From Clytia hemisphaerica (taxonomy: Eukaryota > Cnidaria > Hydrozoa > Leptothecata > Clytiidae), in the NCBI GenBank assembly GCA_902728285.1, contig CACVBU010000346.1, positions 537,070-601,069 of the forward strand: DNA of 64,000 nt. The letters are read 5' to 3'. A program made the position numbers and the translations under genes. Positions 14,301 through 24,900 of the stretch are shown piece after piece; position 1 is the first letter of the stretch; each line of letters opens with the position of its first letter. The notes beneath the pieces were generated by a model that saw only the letters and a list, made by a program, of their open reading frames with translations, had not been told where the DNA came from and made no database searches.

Positions 14301-16057
14301 TTTCAGGCTGACACATATGCTTATGTTATGCTTAGGAATTCTACAAGTCTGAGCCTTCATATGCTTATAAGCTTATAAGCGTTATGCTTTATAAAAAAAA
14401 ACATGTAACTTTTCATTTGAAGGTCAAGGCCCACAGTTATTGTTGGACAAGCTATGTTTGTGCTCAAAAACTAAAGGTAAATAAATTTTGTAGGACCCAA
14501 CATGTTGAACTTCCAGAAAAAATTAATTCTAAGAATATGTAAGAATGTGAATTGGTCTGGAAGAAGTACTTGTAATTCATAAGAAGAATTTTAAAAGAAA
14601 TTTTGATCATTATTTTCATTCTCGAATTCTTTTAGCAGTCAAATCATCGTCTGATTGGATCACTCTCAATGTTGGTGGCAAGCTTTTCACTACCACAAGG
14701 TAGAAAGTTTATCGCTTTCTTTTGGATTCTAAAGTATTGCTCAAGTTTTTTCCCTACAAGATAAGCACTGCATTTTTGGAAAAGCTTTTTTTTTGATACA
14801 ATTTTAATACTTTCCTTTATACTTTACTTTTATATTTATTCATATATTTACGACGTATGGCATTCTTCTTTTTTAGAAACACTTTGACACGCTATCCGGA
14901 CACGATGTTAGCAAGAATGTTCAGCATATCAGGTAATTTATTGTTATATTTATTCGGGTCTGTAAATTTTCAAACGAAGCCAAGAAGGAAGACAAAATGG
15001 CGCCAGGTCTCTTGAGAAGTAACAAAGTTACCTTCTTCAGTACCTTTGGAAAAAAGGCTATGTGGCTGAAGTTCGAAAGGAATCTTAACTTTTATTACAT
15101 GGAATCATTAACAAGATGTTGTAATAGTTATTTCAACATGAAAACAGTTTTCAGATTTCAAAAGTTTAGGCAAAAAGAGGTACCCCATAATCTAGCCCAA
15201 TTGGCTACCCCATTGGCTACCCTGCTTTTTAGACCAACCCGATCGTGAGTGAGGTGAATGGTGTGGCGGCCTTGTCATACAGTGTCACGCTTGAATACAT
15301 ATCTAATCCAATAAACTTCAGCTCTGTTCAGCTGCACGTTCAGTGCAGCAAAATCAGCGGAAAATAACCCATCATCATTTTTTTATTACCGAAATTCAAA
15401 ATGAATTATTGCAAAGAAATGCATACTTTTTCTCCTATAGAAACGTGGAAGAGTGCTGTAGACGCGAATGGAGCTTATCTAATCGATCGAAGTCCAGAAT
15501 ATTTTGAACCCATCCTCAATTTTCTTCGGCAAGGAATTCTCATAATAAACGAAGGAGTAAATCAAAGGGGTGTTTTAGAAGAAGCTCGGTTCTTTGGATT
15601 GATTGAAATCGTCAATGAGTTGGAATCTGAGTTGCAAACCATTGAACGACAGAAGCAATCTGTTACACGAAGTGAATTTATGAGACTTTTAATGACAACT
15701 TCGAATGTTGATAAACTTCGATGTCAAGGTGTTGACTTGGCCGGAGCTGATTTATCTTACTTAGATTTGAGCTCAATCAATTTCAAACATGCCAACTTGT
15801 CAGGAGCCAATTTAAAAGGTGCTTCTTTGGGTGGATGTCAATTCAATTTGGCTGATCTTTCGAATGCCTGTCTTGATGTAAGTTTAGTCAGTCAGTCATT
15901 CACATGAAATTACCTATTCAGTTGGTAAGAATTATATAAGAAACAGCCTCTGTACACCACAAACGTTGCATCGACCAATATTATTAAAATTATCGTGCTT
16001 GTACACCACACGCTACTCGTTGTTTTGTTGTCGCAAAAAAAGAGCGAAGCAAGTGAC

Positions 16058-16113
<56 letters not shown>

Positions 16114-17862
16114 GGGGTCATCCATATACTCTTAGGTGCCAAATAAACGGTCCCCCCGCTTGTTAATTTTAAAGAATATTTTCAGTTGGCTAAAAGAAGT
16201 CCCCTTATTTTGCTCCAAAAAGCCTGATTTTAGCCTATATTTACCTTATTTTGGGGTTTTCATAAGTACAATTTCCAACCCCCCCGGCAATTAGGTCCCC
16301 CCCGTTTATTGAAATTTCAAAAATTTTCCAACCCCCCCCCGTTTATTCCAACCCCCCCCCGTTTATTTGGCACCTAAGAGTAGTACGTACGCAAAATTTT
16401 TCAAATATTCGATACCCCCTCCCCCCTTCACTGCGTACGTACTATGTGGATGGCCCCTTATCGTGTTTGTTAGTAATTGGAATATTGAGTTCCGAGTTCG
16501 ATTTCTAATCTTTTTAAAGGCTCTCCTGTTTTGGTTCTAGGATGCCACTTTGGAAGGGGTTCAGATGAAACGAGTAAACTTAGAAAGCGCATCGCTCAAG
16601 AATTGCAAATTTGAAGCTACGGGTACTAAGAACCAAAAGGCGAATTTAGAAGGTAACAATTTGTTTAATGAATATATCATCCTTTTTATTGCTCTCGATA
16701 CGAAATCCTATTTTTCTTAGTCCACATCAAGTTGATTAGCTGAACAGCCAAATTTTTTATTCTAATTAGTAAAATGAATTACTCGTTGGCAAATATTTCC
16801 AAAAATTAACGATATCAAAAAGTCAAATTGCTACAATTTGGTGGACCCTGTGCAACGAATTTTACAACAACAAACTCCTTAGGGGCCATTCAAAAAAATT
16901 GAATGGCCCCTTAGTCGAATCCACAAGAAAATTCTATCGGTTTCCATCAACTTCGATCATACTTAGAATGACGTCATTTCCTTCCATTGTTCTTTCATCT
17001 CAATGATCAGGTGCAAATTTGAAAGAAGCCTCATTGGAAGGAAGTCAAATGAGCAATGCGTGTTTACGGTTAGCTGTCTTAAAAGAAGCCAATATGCGAA
17101 ACTGTGTATTGAGAGGTGCTACTTTGGCTGGAGCGGATCTAGAAGTAGGACATTGCTGTACATATAATACAATCTATATCTACAATCAAAGTCATAATTT
17201 TTGAGAAAAAAAGGAAATCCTCACGAAATCTTACAACCACAAACGATTTGGTAGTGCTCTAAATTAGGTTGGAAGGGTAGAGTTTTAACACCTTAGAATC
17301 TGAGGATCCAGAAGTCCAAGAATAGTCCAATAGGGCTCAGAATATAGCCTGATTAACCAAAATTCTCAATTTATTTTGACCGAGATTGTAGAACAGGAAC
17401 ATGGTATCTTTTATCCTTAGTGTCGTTTGAAAAATCTTTTTGGACCTACCATTAGATTTTTTCTGACTTTTGGCACAAAGTTGCAAATAGCAATAGCCGA
17501 CATATAACAGAGCACGATTTTCAATAAAATCTTTTGTCAAATTTTTCCGAAAAAAATATTTTTGGTTAAAATGCTGGAAATGACCGAGTTTTCCTATTTT
17601 GTGTACAAGAACAGTCATAGTAATAGCCGGCGTAATCTAATAGTTAACAAAATGCACACCTTTAAATGAGACCATGACTTGTAGTATTAGATTTTATGAT
17701 AAAAATAATAGTTTTGTATAAATCGTTTTTCTTTAGAATTGTGATTTAACGGGAGCGGACTTGGAAGGAGCCAACCTGAGAGGAACGAACGTAGTGGGGA
17801 CTATATTTTTAGATATTGTGGCGCCTCTTCATATGGTCCAGTTCGAAGGTCCTCAGTCCTGA
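11326..17862 (+). CDS. KCTD9: BTB/POZ pentapeptide-repeat protein, KCTD9 orthologue (10 exons)
   Basis: Coding exons: 11326-11379, 12968-13089, 13594-13640, 14423-14476, 14636-14699, 14877-14932, 15441-15877, 16541-16652, 17011-17144 and 17737-17862. They total 1206 bp (401 aa plus stop), every junction is GT-AG and in phase, and human KCTD9 is about 389 aa. Residues 1-90 are the KHA-like N-terminus. The BTB/T1 domain starts near residue 98 (DWITLNVGGKLFTTTR) and includes DRSPEYFEPILNFLR and GVLEEARFFG. From about residue 230, A(N/D)LxxA pentapeptide repeats run nearly to the end (LAGADLSYLDL, LRGATLAGADLE), then the family tail PLHM. In vertebrates KCTD9 is linked to cullin-3 ubiquitin ligase; this role is inferred here. 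The start is the first ATG giving the family N-terminus (MSGFRIKLF). Several introns contain inverted-repeat elements. Confidence 0.96.
11573..11939. mobile_element. Inverted-repeat element with reiterated CACCGGAC word, 8-bp target duplication
   Basis: The termini are AGGACCCTGC and GCAGGGTCCT, flanked by perfect 8-bp direct repeats GGGCGAAC at 11565-11572 and 11940-11947. Inside, CACCGGA/TCCGGTG occurs about a dozen times in both orientations. The 8-bp duplication suits hAT-type transposition. It lies in KCTD9 intron 1 and has no coding content. Confidence 0.88.
12396..12573. mobile_element. Short inverted-repeat element in KCTD9 intron 1
   Basis: Arms of about 45 bp pair imperfectly: GGATTTAGGCAGG and GTCGGATTTAGGACCAC on the left against GTGGTCCTAAATCC and CCTGCCTAATTCCGATC on the right. 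A related single arm lies at about 11998-12050 (CATCCGACAGCCCTGC), which may be the end of another copy. Confidence 0.65.
13644..13806. mobile_element. Inverted-repeat element, ACACGT-T(n)-AAGAAC family, KCTD9 intron 3
   Basis: It begins GACATT-T(n)-ATTATTAGAAC and ends GTTCTAATA-A(n)-CGTGT. Internal words are AAGAAC and AGGCTGAA/CAGGCTCAGCC, and the family's GAGCCT-type motif is present. The left end lies only 4 bp after the splice donor of exon 3 (13640). Confidence 0.65.
14044..14406. mobile_element. Inverted-repeat element, ACATGT-T(n)-ATAAGCA variant, KCTD9 intron 3
   Basis: It begins ACATGTTTTTTTTTATAAGCA and ends TGCTTTATA-A(n)-CATGT. The internal word ATGCTTA/TAAGCAT recurs about nine times, again beside CTGAGCC/CAGGCT motifs. 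The right end is 16 bp before KCTD9 exon 4. Confidence 0.75.
14994..15241. repeat. Dispersed repeat, copy A (KCTD9 intron 6)
   Basis: About 250 bp that reappear in reverse orientation at 54187-54395. Shared landmarks are CTCTTGAGAAGTAACAAAG, GGCTATGTGGCT and TTGGCTACCCCATTGGCTAC. An 83-codon open frame here is not supported by the second copy. Confidence 0.75.
16058..16112. repeat. (TTA)n microsatellite, KCTD9 intron 7
   Basis: About 18 uninterrupted TAT/ATT units, directly abutting the inverted-repeat element that begins at 16112. Confidence 0.97.
16112..16460. mobile_element. Inverted-repeat element with C-run/GTTTATT words, KCTD9 intron 7
   Basis: The ends are TAGGGGTCATCCATA and TGTGGATGGCCCCTTA. 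The sub-terminal pair CTTAGGTGCCAAATAAACGG and its complement is near perfect. The interior reiterates CCCCCCGTTTATT. It has no coding content. Confidence 0.8.
16877..16912. repeat. Short perfect hairpin in KCTD9 intron 8
   Basis: TAAGGGGCCATTC and its complement flank a run of A/T residues, giving a compact stem-loop. It is probably an internally deleted relative of the TAGGGGTCATCC element upstream. Confidence 0.7.
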
Positions 17863-18723
17863 ACATGACGCGATACGGAGGAAATTTCTTACCGAACGGA
17901 CACATTTTCCAGCAAATGAACTAAATGTATTTTAAATTTCTATTGAAAATACTCCTTATCTCGAAGGCAGTTTCGTAAGTAAAGACAAGATTTTCCGTAT
18001 CTTTAGAAACAAACCAAATCTCATGTCGGTTATCCCGTGAGAAATCCCGGAAAAGTCGAGAGAATATTTCGGGAAATGAAACCTTATGCAAAACGACAGT
18101 AAGCTTTCAATAGAAAACAACTTCATCTCGTATATTTTTTGACTCAAACTGTTTTTCGTTCATCCCTTGGGAGCTCGAGAAATCCAACCTTATTATTTTC
18201 CGGTTCTTATGACTTTCTTTCCAACGATTTTTTGTGCTGGGGTAGGAATGTCTAGCACTCGGTTCGAAAATAAAAAAAAACAGCCTTTGAATTCAGACTT
18301 TGAATGGCACGTAATATTTTGGTGGATGAGGTTTTTTTTTCTTTTTACAAGTTATTTTTTTTAGAATATTTAATAGCTTTTTTTAAAATTAGAAATGTCA
18401 TAAATTTTTATTTATCATCTTTTTAAAGAAAAATTTTTATTTTCATAAAAAATGTTTATTTTGATGTAGCCTAGGCTAATTCTGATGGTGATTTCTTTTT
18501 AAAGACACTGTTTGTAACCATGGTAACAAATGCCACAAATTTAGATTTTGTATCCTTTCCTAACACTAAAATTTGACAATACCGATGACAAGTCTCTTTG
18601 CAAATTATCAGCCTACTCTTTTTGGCTAAAATATAAAACAAAAAAGCACTTAAATTGACTGAAATTTAGTAAAATTATGGGATTCCTCAAATGAATTTCA
18701 TAATAGATTCGCTGTTTCATTTT
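17863..18723. other. KCTD9 3' flank, non-coding
   Basis: Presumably the 3' UTR followed by AT-rich spacer. I see no clear polyadenylation hexamer close to the stop and no further exon. Confidence 0.45.
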
Positions 18724-19408
18724 ATAGTGGGGGGAAATTTGTAAAATCGCTCGAATTTTTTAGTCAAAGCACTTGTTATACATTTTTGGAAAGCTAAGGG
18801 GTGGGGGAATCAAAATAACTTGGGTGCCAGTTTTTTTTTCGGACACTTTGGTGTGATTTTCGGACAAATACGACGGTCTCAGGCAAAAATCATAGGGTGA
18901 AAAATTAACGAAAATTTTAGCTTGAGAAAACGGAGACCTGTTGTATATTTTTGGAAAGCTCTCAAAAAATTAAGATTAATGATATATTGCGAGTATAGGT
19001 GATTTCAGTACCTAACTCGAGATATTGAGCTTCCGAAAGCGCAAAAACTGGACAAAACAGCTGTTTCTGGCTGAAAAACACTGTTTTTAAGGATAAATAT
19101 ATCGAGTTAGGTAAAGAAATCACCTATACTCGCAATATATCACTAATCTTAATTTTTTGAGAGCTTTCCAAAAATATACAACAGGTCTCCGTTTTCTCAA
19201 GCTAAAATTTTCATTAATTTTTCACCCTATGATTTTTGCTTGAGACCGTCGTGTTTGTCCGAAAATCACACCAAAGTGTCCGAAAAAAAATTGGCACCCA
19301 AGTTATTTTGATTCCCCTACCCCTTAGCTTTCCAAAAATGTATAACAAGTGCGTTGACTAAAAAAATCGAGCGACCTAAAAAAAACGAACAAATTTCCCC
19401 CTACTATT
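18724..19408. repeat. 685-bp foldback (hairpin) element
   Basis: Starts near ATAGTGGGGGGAAATTTG and ends CAAATTTCCCCCTACTATT. Long arms pair at high identity around a centre near 19060. Recurrent matched blocks include TTTGGAAAGCT and GGTGATTTC/GAAATCACC. There is no open frame. Confidence 0.88.
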
Positions 19409-20405
19409 AGCTTTCCCAGGAAAAACTTCATATTAGCAAATGTTCATATGGCCAATTTCGAAGGAATTAATACTCAATTTATTTACAAAATACAAAATAC
19501 CTTTACTAGTATCACTTTAATGAACTTGGATCGAATTCGATATAAAATAGGATAAAAAAGTCCATGTTATGCTAGGTTTATCCAAAATTAGATACTCTTG
19601 TTTTAATTACCGCGTGGAAAGCTTTTAGACAAGTTGGGATGAAGTAAAGAAGCTCTAAAAAACACTTGATAATAAGTCCCAGTTCCTATTAGGCGTGAAA
19701 TATCATGTTATCATTCTCATCGTGTCTTTGACGCAGGTGCGTAATAAAGAGGTGAGTTGATAGTCCTTCTAAATTCGATGGCGTCAGCATTTTTTTTTAA
19801 TTCTTAAATTTTGGCACGCTTTACATTACAGCCTAAATGGTTAAAAGTTTTGAAAATTTGATTTTATGTCGAGAAAGAATTTAATCAGCTTTCAGAATAT
19901 CAAAGCAAAATTTGTAAAACTGGGACTCCTTCCCACTGGAAAGATTGGCCAAAATATCGTCCCTCCCCTGTGGAAAATCATCCTCCAATTATTCTCCCAC
20001 TGAAAATATTCCTATAAACCAATTCTCACTACAAAATATTCACATTTTTCCAATCCCACTGAATTTTCTGACTTGAAGACAAAAGAATTGAAATCTCAAG
20101 CCATAAAAGATATGGGAATATCAATCCCCATCGAGTTTCAGTCCGTTATCTTTATCCCCAGTGGCTGCAAAAATCCTACCGGGTTTGTGAGAAAGGGGTG
20201 TACAGAAGACTTGTAATGCGGTGTCGAGTATTCATTGAGTTTTCATAAAATAGAGGTGTTACAAACAAGTAACGCAGCTTTGAAAATGTTATCTTTCAAT
20301 TATAAGTATATCTAAGTCTTATAAAAAACGTCAAAACTATAAATATTATAAATCTCAAAAATCTTAACTTTAACTTCAACCTATGAAATTTTAAATAATT
20401 ATAAT
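19409..20405. other. Spacer between convergent KCTD9 and NT5DC1
   Basis: No clear gene. TCCCACTG/TCCCCTGTGG words recur between 19925 and 20170, suggesting an eroded inverted-repeat element. The missing last exon of NT5DC1 might lie here or just downstream, but I could not identify it. Confidence 0.4.
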
Positions 20406-20779
20406 GCGAGGCCAATTTAATTTGTTGTTTTACAGGCCAAGCTGCCCAAAAATTAGGGTCGGTCGGCCGGCGAAAAGATAAAAATAAAAGTAGTATTTCA
20501 CCAATAAAATCTCCTGAAAGGCAGCATAAACTACTCCATCTTGACAAAAATGCAAAATAGAAAATAAAAAGCCACAAAAAGGTCAAGCTCATGGATAAAA
20601 TGAAAAATTGAACATAAAATTCTCAAAACCTTGGAAAAATTACCAAATTTTGAAAATTTGGCAGTCTGTAAAGCAATGAAAATAAAAATGTACTATCAAA
20701 ATCAATTTTATTTTTATTTAGATTTTTGGAATTTCAGGGTCGGTCGGGCCCGTAAAACAATTGATCAAATTGGTCTCGC
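20406..20779. mobile_element. Inverted-repeat element with GGTCGGTCGG words
   Basis: Termini GCGAGGCCAATTTAAT and ATCAAATTGGTCTCGC, followed inwards by TTGTTTTAC/GTAAAACAA and then GGGTCGGTCGG near both ends. It has no coding content. Confidence 0.7.
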
Positions 20780-21968
20780 CTAAGGCATACAAAAATTTCT
20801 ACTAAATTTCTTTCTGCCAAAAGCGAAGATTTCATTCATATCATAAAGAATTCTCAAATAACTTGGAAAGCAAGCTAAACAGTCAGTTGATTTCGTATAA
20901 AGTAAATGGTAAAGATCTCATTTTTAGAAATGGGCCTAAATAACACAATCATACAAATTTTCATTATTTTGAAAACATTATTCATTTTTTCCATTCTTCT
21001 CATCCATACAGTGATCTTTTAAAATCGATCGAGGAGCACTTGGGAAAAATCCAAATTGAGAATCCGTAAATTTCGGGAATTTCTCCGTAACGGATGTTTC
21101 TATAAATCATGAAAGATTGGAAAAAGTTAGATCAGCGGACCGAAGGACCCGATTCAAAAGAAAAATCACCTTTTACCTATTAGGCAGAAAACAATACAAA
21201 TTGGGCAATATTAATGCTCATTGTTTCAAATACAACCACGAAAGTGTAGACTGGAATAGTGTTGAAAAAATGTCTTCATGTGAAGTGGCATTATAAAATG
21301 GGTAGGCAAAATCGTGTTCCCATAAAATTGACCCAAAATAATGTCTGAGGCTTCGGCAGCTTTGTTATACCTTAAGGGAACTAATTTTTTCGGGAACAAA
21401 ATTTTGCGGTTTTTGCGGATTTAGGCCAAAACCGTAAAATAAAGTTCTCACAAAATTTTTCAAATGCGAAAAACAAAGGTCTGGGTTTGCGGACTGACGG
21501 TATGTGCGGGCCAAAAATTGGCTTTTAAAATTACACCCTTACAGTGCAGCAAAAATCAGTGAAAATCATACCCTTAGTTAGAGTGCATTTTCCCCCAAAT
21601 TTTCGATTCCTTTCGTGCAAAAAATGGTCAAAATTCTAGCATTTTTGGTCAAAATATCTAGATTTTCAAGAATTTTCTGAAATTTCTACCCTTACAGTGC
21701 ATCTCTAGTTTTTCCGACCCTTACAGTGCATTTTAAACATATTGGAAAAGGTACCCTTAGGACCTGCACATACCCGTCGGTCCTTTTGCCCAGCTGCCCC
21801 CCCCCCCGGGAGTATAACTTAACTGACCTAGCAGCAATATTCCTTACATTCTCAATAGACCTAAAGGTAAATTACGTCACGAACATCACTTGCCTCGTTT
21901 TGAAATTATTGCCAAGGTGATTAACTGTAATTTATGTAAAGGTCTATTGTAAAACTTTTTCAACTAAC
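20780..21968. other. Repeat fragments downstream of NT5DC1
   Basis: At about 21372 there is one end of the CCTTAAGGGAAC family also found at 28248. From 21530 to 21800 CCCTTACAGTGCA recurs three times before a C-run ending CCCGGG, which looks like half of a G-run element. A small inverted repeat (CAATAGACCT...AGGTCTATTG) spans about 21855-21950. No exon is recognised. Confidence 0.5.
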
Positions 21969-24900
21969 CTGCCAAATAGTCGAGTAATGGAATTGCCAAA
22001 TCGCTATAACGTCTGATGATATCACCCCAGAAAGTATTGATTTCGTGAACTTCATCGTTACTCGTGCTACCATTTTGTTTACCGTTACTCGTGGTACCAT
22101 CTTGATGAGACGATTGTGGGTGTGTGAAAAATGAGCCCCATTGAGAGGAAGCGATGAGTAACTTTTCTTCTTTCAGTAGTGGCTAAAATAAGTTTGCTTA
22201 ATTAAATCAGATTGATTTTCGCGAGAATAAAGTCCGTCTCAAAAATGTGGACACTTTATTTTTCGAGCATTTTCTCAGCACCCATTTATGCTATGTTAGA
22301 AAGTTATACACCGTTGGAAAGATATTTCCGAGGAGAATAATCTAAAAGATAAAGGATTTTTGAAAAATTGAAAAATGAAGATGAAAAATTGAAGCTTTTT
22401 TCTACTATTTTAAAAATCATGACACCAGCCTATTTAGAAAATTTAAACCTTGCTGATTTCAAATCTGTATTCAACTTTTTGTATCTTAAAAGATAAAAAG
22501 TTCAGCACTGTGAAGTTAACCTAAAACGGCCAAAAATTACCAAAAACGTCAAAAAGCTTTCTAGGAACGATACAAAAAATCTGAACACAGATTTGAAATC
22601 AACTAGGTTTAAATATTCTAAATAGCCTGGGGTGATGATTTTCAAAACAGTAGAAAAATGATTTTTTTCATCATCATTTTTCTTCTTCATTTTTCGATTT
22701 TTCAAAAATCTTTTATCGTTTAGATTATTCTCCTTGGAAATATTTTTCCAACGGTGTATAACTTTCTAACATAGCATAAATGGGTGCTGAGAAAATGCTC
22801 GAAAACTAAAGTTTTCACGTACTTTTGAGAAGGACTTTAAAGAGTTTTGCGAAGTTTTTTGGAATTATTTTCGCAAACCAGCATTTGTAAAAATTTCGCG
22901 CGGATTGAATACCGCAAATCAGCTAAAAATGACCCTAAATCCTTCACACAAATAGCAAATTTACTTTAAGCCGAAAATTGTATGGATTTAATTTTGCGAA
23001 AAAAAAATCGCGAAATTGAATGTCGCGAAAATCAATCCGATTAAAGTGAATTGAATTCATTTGGAAGAGGTAGGAGTAAATTTACAATTGGTGACCAAAG
23101 TCCATTGATTGGTTACCTCAGAAGGAATTAAACCGTTTTTTTTTTGGGGGGGGGGTTGTAGGGGTTCGAAATACCGTTTTCCCGTCAAAATTTTTGCTGA
23201 ATCCCGGAATCGCGAAAATTGAAAAAAATAATAACACCGTCACACCGGTTTGTACAGGTTCAAATATCGGCATAATGACAAATATAAGGCCAAATCCCGT
23301 CACCGTCTGATTTTAAAATACCGTTTTCCCGTCTTTTTTTTCGTCAAATCCCGTAATACCGTACTAAAAAAGGGCCAATCCCGTCACACCGTAAAAGTAC
23401 AAATCCCCCCCCCCCCGTTTTGGCTTCTTGTATTATAAGTTTTTTGATTATGTAAATCGAAGAGTATTTAAAAATATGCAGATGGAACGAGTTTTACAAG
23501 AATATAATTTTACCTTAATTTTCGGCCGCTTTGCTTGGTGATAAACCTAAAGAAACAAGCTATACATGATGAATGGACCTACCTGAAGGTTAATGTAATA
23601 AGAAATAAACCAGCTGCGCTGGAAGCTCCGGCTTACGAGATTAAAAGATGTGAAAGATGAGCTTGTTGAGTTAGTTGTGTTAGAACGTTGCCCACAAACT
23701 ACTAATCAGAACAGATCAGAAAGCAAAGTAATAATTCTATTGCAGAGCAAGTATGAGAAATAATCTTAACAAATAAATAAACCAGCTGGAAGTTTATAGC
23801 TCTTCTAAGTGATTACACATGCTTTCTTGCCTAAAGAACCAACCCCATCCCCACCGCCCACTCATCCTCCACTAAAAAGTTCAAAATTGGAGCTAAGTAA
23901 AGGAGATAAATATTTAGAAGTGAATATTTCCAAGTTCTTATAATTTTTTTTTTCTAAACTTGCCAATAGCGAAGCCATGATGCGCCGTTGATTTGATTGT
24001 TCGGATAAAATTTTGGGGAGAAAAATAGCCTAATTAGAGGCCACGGCTTTTTAGCTAAGCATTATTTTTTCTGTTGGGATAATACTTGGAGGAGAGTAGG
24101 ATAAACCAAATAAAATGGTAAAATAGTGTGTATGTAATAAAAAGTGGTATATTTGGAAAAAACTTGTTTCGAGTTTGAAATCTTTAAAAGGAATGGTCGC
24201 CCCAGCCAATGAAATTACGACAAAGTCCACAAAATATAATTTTCAGTTATAACACTGTAAAATTTCTCTGATCTTGTTCAAATTTAAACAAGAATTGTGT
24301 TTTAGTATCCTTTACTGAATTCTCATAGTGATATGTTTGTAAAAAATCTGTGTCGGGTTTGAAAAATCAAAAGGAACGGTCGCCAGCCGCGATGAAATTA
24401 CGACAAAGTCCAAAAACGATCATTTTCAGCCATAACACTGCATCATTATGATAAAAATAAGAAAAAAAATAAGAGCTAATCTTGAGAAAAGCTTGTAACC
24501 GACAGGCGGACATGGGGTTTGATTTAAAGGACCTCCGAGATAGGTCCAAAAAGAAGTTTTATAAAGTTTACAAAATTATTCGACCCATTAATCGGCAAAA
24601 ATATTTTGTCACGAAAAGATTTTTTGGTCAATTTACCGAGAAGGACATAATTTTCAACTTTTCTGATGGGAGGGTCAATATCTTAACGAGAAGAAAGAAA
24701 ACTTGCATACACTTTGGTTGTTCTTGTGAAAGTGGACTTCTTCTGCTTCAAGTTCTTCCAGCACAGCTACTGTGTCCCATCCTTTCAAATGCTTGGGTGG
24801 AAAAACATCCGACTTCATACTGTCTCCAAAATACACAACCTGAAAATCAAGTGAAAGTTGTGCTTATGATTTTCTTTTCAAAAGATTATTTTGAAAATGT

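Noticed and set aside
15401-15907. Separate gene starting at the ATG at 15401
   Set aside because: The coding part from 15441 is exon 7 of KCTD9 behind a good acceptor (CCTATAG). The upstream codons are intron read-through.
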